Source: Linnemannia elongata (taxonomy: Eukaryota > Mortierellomycota > Mortierellomycetes > Mortierellales > Mortierellaceae). From it: a stretch of 64,000 bases of DNA. Below are positions 25,120 through 35,967 of the stretch, piece after piece (the stretch's first letter is position 1; each line of letters starts with the position of its first letter). Made by a program: the position numbers and the translations under genes. Under the pieces are notes generated by a model, which saw nothing but the letters and a program-made list of their open reading frames with translations, was not told the origin of the DNA and made no database searches. The DNA lies in assembly GCA_036320915.1 (NCBI GenBank), contig JAXBDG010000015.1, forward strand, positions 1,178,001 through 1,242,000, written 5' to 3'.

Positions 25120-26123
25120 CTCACGCAAAACAACATATGTTTTAGGTCGAGTATATTGAGCGCGACCAGCTTGTCTATGCTTCCGACATCAAGATCCAGA
25201 CCCGCGCCCCCTGGGGTCTCGCCCGTATCTCCCACCGCAAGGCATTGACTCTTGGCACCTTCAACAAGTACGAGCACAACCCCAACGGAGGAGAGGGCGT
25301 CACCGTCTTCGTCATTGACACCGGTGTCAACATTGATCACAACGAGTTTGAAGGCAGAGCCAAGTGGGGCAAGACCGTCCCTGCTAACGACCCCGATGCA
25401 GATGACAACGGCCACGGTACTCACTGCGCCGGAACCATTGCCAGCAGAGCTTATGGTGTCTCCAAGAAGGCCAAAATTGTCGCCGTCAAGGTCTTGCGCT
25501 CCAACGGATCCGGCACCATGGCCGACGTCATTGGAGGTGTCGACTATGCCATCAAGGAGCACAAGGCTCTCGCCGAGAAGCAGGGCAAGAAGTACAAGGG
25601 TTCCGTCGCCAACATGTCCCTCGGAGGTGGCAAGTCCCGTGCCTTGGATGACAACGTTGCAGGAGCTGTTGCTGCTGGTCTTCACTTTGCCGTCGCCGCC
25701 GGTAACGACAACCGCGATGCCTGCGACTACTCCCCCGCCGGTGTTGCTGCCGCCGTCACTGTTGGTGCCTCTTCCTTGGATGACTCGCGCGCCTACTTCT
25801 CCAACGTCGGAAAGTGTGTTGATATCTTTGGACCTGGAAAGGATATCGAGTCGACCTGGATTGGCTCCAAGACTGCTAAGCGCACCATCTCAGGAACATC
25901 GATGGCTTCCCCTCACGTTGCTGGTTTGATTGCCTACTACTTGTCGCTGGCCCCCGCTTCGGATTCGTCCTTCAGCTCTGGTGCCTACACTCCTGACGAG
26001 ATGAAGAAGTTGCTCATTTCCCGCGGTACCCGTGATGTCTTGAGCGATATCAAGGGCGACACCCCTAACGTCTTGATCTACAACAATGCCGCTGAGGACA
26101 AGGAGAAGTTCTGGGCTTGGTAA
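23973..26123 (+). CDS. Secreted subtilisin-like serine protease (S8A, proteinase K type), two exons
   Basis: Extracellular endopeptidase made as a preproenzyme. Exons 23973–24305 and 25146–26123 give 436 aa. Parts: signal peptide (1–18, cleaved near AVA|FP), an I9-type inhibitor prodomain (about 40–118), then the S8 domain. The catalytic triad is D169 (VIDTGVN), H201 (GHGTHCAG) and S363 (GTSMASPHVAG), with the oxyanion Asn at 298 (AAGND). The arrangement and Cys-containing HCAG box match proteinase K. The single intron falls exactly between prodomain and mature enzyme, is 840 nt long and contains a T29 run. Codon use is strongly biased to C-ending codons (GTC, GCC, AAC), which suggests high expression. 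Family roles are nutrient release and attack on other organisms; which applies here is unknown. Confidence 0.96.
25091..25119 (+). repeat. T29 homopolymer near the intron acceptor of the subtilase gene
   Basis: 29 uninterrupted T, ending 26 bases before the TAG acceptor at 25143–25145. It may act as an extreme polypyrimidine tract. Confidence 0.9.
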
Positions 26124-26465
26124 ACAGTTCCTTCCGTCAACGTGCATAGCGAGCACATCAAGATATATTTCAAGACCCCCGACCAAGTCGACAGGCTTGA
26201 CCCCTACCCCCTCCTCCCCTTCTCTCCTCTACCTTGATACATAGCACCACACATAACGACAAAAGCGAAAAAACAATAACTCTTTTTTCTTTTCTTCTTT
26301 TTACTATTACCCACCACCTGGCTGAGAAAAATACAGGAACAACGAACACTAAACAATAAACATACAGGAAACTCATATCTTGGTCATCTTTTCTGAAAGC
26401 TACTATTATTGAGAAACTACTGAGGTTATAAAACTATGATAGGTGTTTTTTCCTTCTTCTATAGT
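26124..26465. other. Convergent 3' region subtilase / hydroxyacid oxidase
   Basis: 342 bases between two stop codons, AT-rich with AATAA-type signals toward 26355. No gene was seen. Confidence 0.5.
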
Positions 26466-29077
26466 TTACAGTTTAGAGCGGGCGGTGGTGCCATGCTGGA
26501 CATGGTCGCGGTTGATATCTTCAATCTTGCAGCAGCCTGCCAAGGCCATGGCCAGTTCAAACTCTTGCTGGATCAAGTTCAATGCCAAAGACACTCCCTC
26601 CTCACCCTATGTTCAATAAATAAAAAAATAAAAAAACCGTAAATTAATAATTTAGTCCACTTTCTGTAAAAAACGAAAATATACACCTCAAGAACTAACA
26701 AAAGATGGAGAATAAGAATGAAGGAAATAAAAACTTACATCGTGAGCAAGACCCCAAAGGATGGGTCGGCCCAAGAAGACGGCCTTGGCACCAAGGGCAA
26801 GGGCCTTGAGGACATCAGTGCCCTTGCGGACACCTCCATCAATATAAACCTCGACACCTCTACCCTTGACAGCCTCCAAAACCTCGGGCAACGCATCAAT
26901 AGTCGCCAAGACACCATCCAGCTGACGACCGCCATGATTGCTAACCAGAATAGCCTCCACTCCAGTATCGGCGGCAAGCTTGGCATCCTCAGCCGTCAGG
27001 ACTCCCTTGACAACAACGGGGAGCTTGGTGATGGAGCGGACCCAGGCAATATCGCTCCAGTTCAAGGTAGGATCGATCTGGGAGACGACATACGCGGCCA
27101 AGCTCGATTCCTGACGGACGACTTTTTTGGAGGCTCCTGTCTTCTTCTCGTAATTAGAGACGTCCTTGTTGTCGGAGGCAGAGGAAGACTCGTCTTCGTC
27201 GCTGTGGTCGAGAATAGTGGCCATGGTGACTTTAGAATCCTTATGCTCAAAGTTGGCCATCGACATGTGTCCCGGCAGCTTGAAGACGTTCCTGACATCT
27301 GCGAGACGGCGTCCCAAGAAGGGGGTGTCGACCGTAATCACCAATGCTAATTGGTAGTAGAGAATGAAGAAGGGTAGTATAACGTGTTAGTTAACGCAAA
27401 TAGTTCTTGTGGAGAAGAAAAACAATGAAATATTTAACAGCTATATAATGAAGGGAAACCCCCAAAAATCATAACCAATGGTCCATCGTAGAAAGAAAGA
27501 GAAAGAAAAAAAAAAGAAGGTTGGAGCCTGGGAAAACCTGTCAACGATCGATCAGAGCCCGAACCGCCCGAAAGGCCATTCATTGTTGATACATTTATCC
27601 CTCTAGTCTCCTTCTTGTTCAAGTTCTTTTTGACCTTACTCATCCATTGACTGCGTTGGTAACACTGTTGTCAATTGCTCCCGGTTGCTTCCTTCTGTCA
27701 TCTCACTCAACCATTATTCATCCACTGTCAGAGGAAATTGTGACGGACGAGCAACAAGTATTTGATCCCATGACACTTTAAGCCAAATAAACACGAGAAC
27801 GACAACCACAACCATATTCTTGATCGACATTCTCCGAAACGAAAAAAAAAAAAGTAACAAAGCACGAATTGTCATCCCAAATATCCTGAATAAGGAATAG
27901 TAACTGAAAAAGGGCATAGTAAACAACCTCAATGCATTTCGCCGCCTCCTGGTCCATCTCCGAAACCAAGATATCTCATCATTTACCTTTGTAACCGGCC
28001 TTCTCGACCCGACGAATCAATTGCTCAGTGACGACACGGTCCTTGTACACATAGAGTTGGAACCAAAAAAGAGGCAAGGCGCCCGAGGCCGATTGATCCC
28101 ATGGAACCTCCCGACCGGCTTCGATCGTGTCCTCAGCCGACGTAGTTGACCAAGACGACAGGATCATGCACTTTTTGGCCTTGGCTGCAGCTGGATTTCA
28201 AAAAAAATGAAAAATGTGAGAGAGAAGGCGAGAGAGAGATAAACGTTAATGCACGTCGAGGAACTATTAGTCACTGCTCTGTTAGTTTTTTTCTTTCTTG
28301 GTACATGTTTTAGATGTACACGGCAGAGCAACATTGGTTTGTTTTAGATGTACACAGCAAGGCACACATTGCGTTGTGAGATAGTAAAAGAAGTGAACCA
28401 TAGAGAGATGCATGGAGACGATTACACCACCCAACAAAAAATGTAACGACATCAATTCTAATCATCCATGTTCCCTCTCTCTCAATTTCAATTTTCATCT
28501 GTTTCCTGGTCGGATGGCAGTAAAACAATACGACGAGGAAGATCTTTCACTTCTTGTCTCCATTTCTTGACGAAGAGGCGAATATGCTGCCGGAAATTTG
28601 AGCACTGTAAAGACAAAATAGCTTACCACGGGCAGTGGCCTTCTCGCCGGCATCGTTGGCAAGACGCTGCATGGCAGTGGGAGCAATGCAGATCGGGCTG
28701 CTGACCTTGTGGCCCAAAAGAGTGGTCGTGGTGTCAACCTTGGACACATCTCTCAAGATCCTTGGGCGAAGACGAAGTCTACATGTCGCCAAACAAGGAA
28801 TTATCAATAGAGGCTTAGAAGGGTTCCAAAGGGCATCAGCATAGAAACCGTCTGTGGTTACTGAAGGTATGCAATGTGTGCATGCCCTAAATGCAGTTGA
28901 TTATCTGCAGGTATTGAGATAGAATTACCTGCTGTAGGCGTCCTGGTTGTCTTTGAGGGTCTGCATGTCATTGGCTCCACTGCGGTAGTAGTCCAGGGCA
29001 TTGATGGCCAGGGTGGTATGAGCGTTGTGCTCAAGGTCGGCGATGGAGATGGGGACAAGCTGAGGAAGGCGCGACAT
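26466..29077 (-). CDS. Peroxisomal FMN-dependent (S)-2-hydroxyacid oxidase (glycolate oxidase type), five exons
   Basis: Oxidises glycolate, L-lactate or a longer 2-hydroxy acid to the 2-oxo acid with release of H2O2. Exons 29077–28929, 28778–28627, 28190–27987, 27346–26739 and 26606–26466 give 417 aa. Family motifs are present: [10 protein letters not shown] for FMN binding, [13 protein letters not shown], the catalytic [11 protein letters not shown] (His306, Arg309) and the phosphate-binding [19 protein letters not shown]. The C-terminus is ARSKL, a canonical PTS1, so the enzyme is expected in peroxisomes. The region around [10 protein letters not shown] is the variable loop of the family and is long and acidic here. 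There is no cytochrome b5 domain, which separates it from yeast Cyb2. Substrate preference is not evident. Confidence 0.95.
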
Positions 29078-29644
29078 TGTTTTTTTTTTCTTGCTTGGTT
29101 TGGTTTGGGTAATGAGGAGGGGAGAGTGAATGACAAGGAGAGTGGAGAAGGTTGAGGCGAGGAGAGTGAAGACCAAGAAGAATACAAACACAAAAGGAAG
29201 AAAAAGGAAGAAGAGAAGGAAAAATGGAGACTTTAAAGAAAGAACAAGCTCGGTCGAGGAAACAAGCGGCGGGTTGGGATAACAACGACCAAACCCTTTC
29301 TGAAACCAAGTGGAGGGGGGGGGGAATGATAGATCGAGTCCAATCAGTGATAGGTCAAAGTCACGGGGACACGGAAAGCCTGTCTGCGGCCGAGCTAAGC
29401 TTTTACCCCGACTTGGACTGCCGTTTTCACCCATTCCTGGTAGAGAGAGGGAGGCTGAAAGAGATCAACACTCAAACCCATGCCGGTTTCACGGATCAAC
29501 CCATTTCTTCCTCATTCTCTCATTCCTCTTCCTCTTACACCCCTCCTTCATTGCCATTGACACTTATCATTCAAAAACAGCGCACACCTGACAACAACAA
29601 CCAAACAAAACAAAAACACATACCAATACACTACTACAACTACA
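29078..29644. other. Divergent promoter hydroxyacid oxidase / COX19
   Basis: 567 bases with a purine-rich half next to the oxidase and a pyrimidine-rich half next to COX19. No gene was recognised. Confidence 0.5.
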
Positions 29645-30443
29645 ATGAGTTTCGGACGTCCCCCAAGCTTCACCACCTTCTCCGCACCTCCTCCCGACCG
29701 CGGCAGTTTCCCTCTCGACCACGATGGTACTAGCTCCTTCTTGCATAAACATCTGACTCTCCTAAACATCTTTATCGTTCACACTCTCAATCGAATCTGT
29801 TCTCAAACGAAAACATCGATCCTCACAGCTCAAAACGCACAACGCGGCAACCTTGCACTAACAATCTTCAATTGGCACCTATTTTCCTTTCCATAGGCGA
29901 GTGCACTGTGTTCATGAAGGAGTACCTGAACTGCCTCAAAGAGAACCAGAACAACAACGGCAAATGCCGTCACATCTCAAAGCAGTACCTCAGCTGTCGC
30001 ATGGACAAGTAAGCTTATTCTTTCTTTCCTTGATTGTGTAGATCGCTGACCTGAACTCTATCTCACCCCTTTCTTTGAATTTGCTGTGGAGGGAACCGTG
30101 GTAGAAGGTGGCATACACATGGAAAGTGGAGAGAAAAGGAAGAAAAAAAGGATGTGGAGAATGGTGAGGGGAAGGATGAGTATGGTCTAAAAAAGTGAAT
30201 AGATGGTCCACTTGTCGTATGAACTATGCTCTTTTCTGATACTGTAACGCTTCTCATGCTCACCTATTCTCTAGGGGTCTCATGGGAAACGATGACTTCA
30301 AGAACTTGGGATTCCACGATAACGACACCCCCAAGACTGCCACTAATTCAGCGACGGCGGCAAAGTCTTCGCCTAACAACGACGCGTCGACTACAAAGGA
30401 ATCACTTTCTCAAGGGTCTCCCTCCTCGGCAGGGAAGAGCTGA
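29645..30443 (+). CDS. COX19: Cox19, twin CX9C cytochrome c oxidase assembly factor, three exons
   Basis: Small intermembrane-space protein that supports copper delivery and assembly of cytochrome c oxidase, imported by the Mia40 disulfide relay. Exons 29645–29726, 29897–30008 and 30275–30443 give 120 aa. The N-terminus MSFGRPPSF and the DRGSFPLDHDGEC segment are Cox19 hallmarks. The two CX9C pairs are C30/C40 and C51/C61, followed by the conserved GLMGNDDFKNLGF. The last ~40 residues are Ser/Thr/Asn-rich and extra. Confidence 0.96.
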
Positions 30444-31583
30444 AGCTAATCTTTAAAACATTAAAACAGACTATATAAAAAAGGAAAACCGTCCAAAAGC
30501 TCGATCCAGATAACAGGGTGGGAAACAGCGCACGCATGAACATACAATAAGTTCACAAAGCAGAATAACAAATAAAACAAAGTACGGCCTCTAGTGTATG
30601 CGGCTTACATTAAAAGACAAAATATAGCAACTCTACAACGTGCATAAGGAGAATGATGGACGAGGTGGTAAGAGCGAGAGGGGGATGGTGACCTGAACGA
30701 GAGGATGTTCATACTTGCCATATGCAATAGAGGCCACAAAGCTGAACACAAAACACCTAACGCAAACACAAACACAACCACAAACACAACCACAACGTGC
30801 TTGTGGAAAAAAGAAAAGGCAAAACGAAATTATCAAAAATAAGGAAGAAGGGGACAGCAGATTCAAGCCAAGAGTTCAGGGGGTTGGAAAGGAGAAGGAG
30901 GATGTAGTTGTGAGAAGTCGATCCAATTTTTGCCTCTCTTTATGGCGAGTACTTTTTTTTTATGCACAGCGATTGGTCACGGTCACTGCTTCTTTTTTCC
31001 TCTGTGTTCTGTCCCTGAAATTTTTCTGATGTTTCCCGTTGGCGAAGATGCGAAAAGAGAGAGAGAGGCAATGACGGGTGTGAGATAGAGTTCGATCACC
31101 ATTCCATGGGTGAGCAGGGGATGAGTGAACGCACACACGCACGGGAAAGTATCAGGCCCGATGTGACAGGACTTAGGAAGAATCCAGACCATCCAAGCTG
31201 AAAGTCGATGGACGAACACTCGCAGGCGGCAGTCAATTGAAGGCAGGCTGAAGACTACTAAGAAAAGAGATGCAAGCATTGTGGGAGGAAAAGAAAAGAA
31301 AAGGAAGAGAAGAGGAAGGAAAAGGCTAAAAGGCGGTCATTCCTATACTAATACAAACAGAAAGAGAGAGCAGGTAGCATGTGGTGAATGCTGTTCGCAT
31401 GGTGAACGCAGTTTCACCTGGCAAGAAACGCCACCAACAGAAAACAAGTTATTCCAAACAACAACGCGCTTTGACCGACGTTTTGTTTACTCATGTTCTC
31501 TCTTTCTCTTTGGTTTTCTTTTTTGGTATTTCCTTTGTCGACAATACTCGTAATTCTGAACAGCATGCATCATAAAAAGGGGA

Positions 31584-31587
<4 letters not shown>

Positions 31588-31641
<54 letters not shown>
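31588..31641 (+). repeat. (GA)27 microsatellite
   Basis: 54 bases of uninterrupted GA dinucleotide. It generates artificial Leu-Ser frames on the other strand. Confidence 0.95.
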
Positions 31642-31644
<3 letters not shown>

Positions 31645-32517
31645 AGGAAAAAGAAAAAGTGAATAAAGCCTATCCTCAAAGTGTCTTGGCATTAGGTCGA
31701 AGAGCAAAATCTCCCTCGCCACCCGCCCTCTAAGACTTTCACAGGTGGCACATTGTTGTGTTTTTTTGTCTTCACCCTTTACTCGTGTTGTATTATCCTT
31801 CGAAAACTCCTCTATCTCCTTTGTTCCATCCAACGGATTTTTCTCCCATCTTCAAAAGAAGAAAACAAGTTGGACTTATCCACGAGATATATACGAGCAA
31901 AAAAAAAAAATGAGAAGAGATGAAATTGGTGAACAAAGGATGGAAGGAACGAGGGAACGTACCAGTCCTGATATTTTGTGGATTTTTTTTAGATCGCCGC
32001 GACATGCATGAATCGCGCCTTTTGTTTTTGTTCATAACTTTGCTCTCTTTCATATTCGCGCATAAACAGGTAAAAGAATGAGAAAAGAAAGAAAGACAAA
32101 CAAAAGTAAGGGAGAGAGGGTTTGTCGGTTCTTTGAAAAACGCAAAGGTACCTCACCCCACCCTTTGTTCCTTCACCTTCCCTCGTCTTCTTCGTGTCTT
32201 TCAGTTACCCTGACAAGCGCGCGTGTATGTGTGCAAGTCTGTGCATGAGAGAAGAAGAGAAAAAAACCGTAACAAACAAACATAAACACCAACGCATCGA
32301 GCCCTTACCAAAACGATTTGCATGAATTCAAACAAACGGGAAAAGAAAAGAAAAATAAAAAAAAAAGATGGGAGAGAACAGAAGAAGGTTGGAGGGGAGA
32401 GATAGAATTGGGAGGAGAGCTCGAGGATAGAGGCATCGTTTTTTTTTATGGTTTCTCTTTGCGACTGAGCATTTTTGGCGGTGCTGGGAGAAGACAAAGT
32501 AAGGACGAATTACAAGT

Positions 32518-32542
32518 AAAAAAAAAAAAAAAAAAAAAAAAA
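32518..32542 (+). repeat. A25 homopolymer
   Basis: 25 consecutive A in intergenic DNA. Confidence 0.9.
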
Positions 32543-33574
32543 GTAAACGGGGCGAGTAAGCAGACCATGGATATGTGGTGGCTGACCAAAACGTTGGATG
32601 ATGCGTTACTAATGACACCAGTGACCCCTCCACTTTCTTAACTATCAATAGGGTCGGAAACAAATAAGTGCGATCCGTTAGGTCATTGAGCAGAGAGAGA
32701 AGAACCAAAGGAAAAAAAAGAAAATATAACTACCAAGCGGGGTTGTATACAAAGGCATCGGTTGGCATTTTTACTTTTTTCAAAACATGCCCTTGCTCAA
32801 AGAATCTATACATAATAAGTCAAAGTAACCACCATCTTTCTCAAGCCTTCGCCCTATAAGTAGACACACCTTTCTCGATTTTTCGTCCTTAAACGCAGCA
32901 ACACCCCTTTTTCACCTCAAGCCCCTTCCTTGCTGTTCCCAACTACTCGTCCTTTCTATCTTCTTTCAACATTTTACCCGATTCGTCAGCGCTATAGCCA
33001 CCCATTCATATCACTCTTCCACTTGAACCAAAACAGTGGTCAGCACATTCGTCACTCCCAAAAGCTAAAAGGTACATACAAACATGCACATAGTCAAAAT
33101 CTTCCATCAGTTCTTCCACACGAACGAGTAAAAAACACCTTCCTTCTTTCCAGCCGTGATTCTCATGGTCGCATATCCATCGTCGCAATTCTTTTTCCCA
33201 GACACACTCAAGAATCAATGTTGCGTCAATCCCTCTTAGGCATGCTTTTCTCTGTTATACTTCAGAAATGAACACATTCCTTTGGCCGCATCTGTCGGTG
33301 GAGCGAGGCAAAGAGACGCGAGTAACAGAAGGAAGGGTTCATATTTCATTCGAGCGCAGCAAGTGTTATTGCTTATCGAGAATCGCCTTTCCCATTTTTC
33401 CTCACTCGTCGTGCATGCTTTTTTTTTTTTACCCCACCTCCGCCATTTTTTTCTTCTTGTACGTGTGTACCCAATCGTGAGAAGACAGCATCCAATGCTT
33501 CCCACGCCATCATGACCCTATTGTAGTTCTAAACTGTCCCTCTCTCTTCCCGAATTCCTTCGATTCTTCTTTTC

Positions 33575-35571
33575 ATGTCGGCTAAGCAGCAGGGGCAGGA
33601 GCAACACAGTGGCACAAACAATACCACTTTTTCCGCCGCCACCCCTACGTATCGCTTTTCTCCTTCTCGCCCACCTTATTTTTCAGTCACCCTCCTCTTT
33701 TTGTTGTTTCTGTTTCATCACCAAAAACACGAACACGAACAAATCGCGCTCGTTCAGGGAGCAACACCTCCCTTTCGCCTCTCTCACTTTCTCTCCTCCG
33801 CGGAGAATGGAGTAGCTTATTTAACGATCACCAGAACCACTACCGTCAGCTCACAACCCAAGGACAAGGACAACACAAACCATTCCAGGGTCTCTCGAGG
33901 AAACGCGACAATGAAAAACCAGTGTATTTGCCAAGGGGCACAGGTAAATGACAAATAGATCTTGGAATGAATTAAACCCCTTTGCATATCGCTAGCAGGA
34001 GTTTCACCCACAAAGCCACACCCTGGACATGGATATTCAACTGTAGGGGAAAGCGGCAGGCAGGGCATCCCCTTCCATGCATCTATCACGCGCCCTCGAA
34101 TTTTATGCACATATGAATACCACAATCCATCTACCCCAATCAGCAGAGGATGGGAGGCGGATGATGGTGTGCTCAACCATGGATGGCCCTGACCACCACA
34201 TCGTCAACCTGTTCAGCACATGAATAAGTAAAGGCGTAAACCCACATGCATCTGCCAAAAAGGTAGAAAGATGCAATTTTCGTTACTCACTCAATTTCCC
34301 TTCTCCATCTCCCTATCCATGTCCCCTCACTATCCCTCTCTCTCCCTGCCTGATCGATCTGCCTCATGGCCGACGCCCGGCTTTGGAAATAAAACGCTAA
34401 GACCCCAGCAAGAGAAGGCGAGGGTGTAGCAGGACTACCCAACCTTCAAGAAGAACAGACTTTGCAGAGTCGTACGTATCACCTCACCATGCCCTCCCAG
34501 CACATTTCTTTGCAGGACACATAACTCACAAACGACCCTGGTGTTCATTTTGCCGTAAATACCTTCAAGTTCACTCCTATTGATTCGAAGTTTTCTCTGT
34601 GAACCCCCTTTTTTGGGATAGCAGCTTCTACGATCTTATTGACGCCTAGCAGTGGTAAGCCAAACAGACACATCATCAATGCCAATCGAAAAAACGCAAA
34701 TAAGAGCACTACAAAGAGTCTCTTGGCTTTGGTCTGCGCACTTTTGTGTGTTCCTGACGTTTTTCTTCATCCTTACGAGAGCTATCAAGCAAGACAACAG
34801 TGAGAGAAAAGGGTGATCAACTTGGACAAGCAGGAACCTTGGTTTTGTAAATCTTTCAACTAGTGGCCACAACCCATTACCCGGTATTTTAGCATTTTTT
34901 TTTTTTTTTGGGTTTTTCTCCTCATCAAGGTTCCCGCGTGTTTTCTTTTACCTTCACTACCCTCTCGTGCTACGACTCTCACGCCTTTTTTCGATAATCA
35001 ACGCGCCTTTTCATTTCTCCTTCTGCGATTAACTCCGCACAGCTAGGCGCTCCCAGGTGAACACCCCCGCTCAACTAATTCTTTTCCATACCTGACCAAT
35101 AACCCTTCTACACTCCCTTTCTTCATAACACCCAATTTAGTTTCACTACCAGACGCCAACACACCATCACAAAAATCGCAACCAACGTGCTGCCCAAAGT
35201 GCTGCCCAACTTGCGCCGACCCCTCAAATCCAGACCACTACAGACATATCCCAACCCTCAACCCGGCCCTCTTCAAATTTTTAAATTACGATGTCACTCG
35301 TATATCACAAGCCTGGAATAACGAAACGGAGCAAGAGAAGCGCAATTATGAAATTCAGGCATTGCGTGAAAAGGAGGCGATGGATTTAGGTATCCCGGAA
35401 TTTCGGTACACGAAATCTTCTTCGGCTTTTGGCACGACGAACGGTAGCAGCGGCGGCGGCGGCAATGATGAGGATGAGGGCTTATCGCAGGGCCTAGAAG
35501 CAGTGTCGCTTGCCGATGGGACATTGAAGAAGGGACGACCCAAGGACGACGCGTCACAACTAGCGGGATGA
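33575..35571 (+). CDS. HMG-box-like protein, tentative six-exon model
   Basis: No single frame shows this gene; it appears when exons 33575–33648, 33816–33943, 33999–34166, 34409–34471, 34516–34554 and 35141–35571 are joined. All five junctions have GT and AG and keep phase, giving 300 aa. The C-terminal third resembles helices 2–3 of an HMG box: NPALFKFLNYDVTRISQAW, then NNETEQEKRNYEIQA and IPEFRYTKS. Exon 5 (HITHKRPWCSFC) looks like the start of the box (KRPxNSF) but is shorter than usual. The piece between them, a Cys-rich segment PTCCPKCCPTC, may be a true insertion or may belong to the intron, since a later in-phase acceptor (before 35231) would remove it. Exons 3/4 are the least certain. 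A pseudogene cannot be excluded. If real, it is probably a DNA-binding regulator. Confidence 0.5.
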
Positions 35572-35967
35572 TTTGTCCGAACAGGACTCCCGAGCCATTC
35601 AGCGCACAAAAAAAAAAAAAAATAAGTATTGTCAAGGAGGAGGAGGAAGAGGACGACAAACAGAGAGCAAACAATTGCAGATGGTCTCGATTCCACTTCA
35701 TTTCCTTTTTGGCAAACCTCCCCGATGCAGAATCTCTACTGCAGAGTCAGGATGCATTTCCCCTTTTTGCCCATAACCACACACAGACACACATACGCAC
35801 ACTCATAGCTGACATAGCTTTAGTTGTTCCCATAGTTATAACTGACCCTCACAGAGCAATACCCCAGCTCAGTGTACGCAATAAGATATTATATCCAGTG
35901 TTTTTTTTTTTCCGAGTTATGTGTTTTTATTCCAGACACGCTGTTCTTCTTATGCAGGCAGACTTGC
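35572..35967. other. Convergent 3' region HMG-box-like gene / PCID2
   Basis: 396 bases between two stop codons. AT-rich with A and T runs; no gene seen. Confidence 0.5.

Larger units (their letters stand above)
30444..33574. other. 3.1-kb gene-poor interval
   Basis: The longest stretch without a supported gene. It holds CA/ACAA-rich sequence (about 30745–30795), a 54-base GA repeat, an A25 run, and from about 32860 a CT-rich tract that may be the leader of the HMG-box-like gene, with a TATAAG element at 32855. A minus-strand frame at 30983–31279 begins with a hydrophobic stretch but lacks other support. Confidence 0.5.

Noticed and set aside
25080..25685. 201-aa minus-strand frame across the protease gene
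   Set aside because: It is the antisense of the S8 catalytic exon and begins in the T29 tract; the + strand has the full catalytic triad.
30983..31279. Minus-strand frame starting with a hydrophobic signal-like stretch
   Set aside because: The following residues show no domain or cysteine pattern, there is no promoter or splice support, and it lies in a repeat-rich gap.
31491..31833. Frames with Leu-Ser repeats
   Set aside because: They arise from the (GA)27 microsatellite read on the opposite strand.
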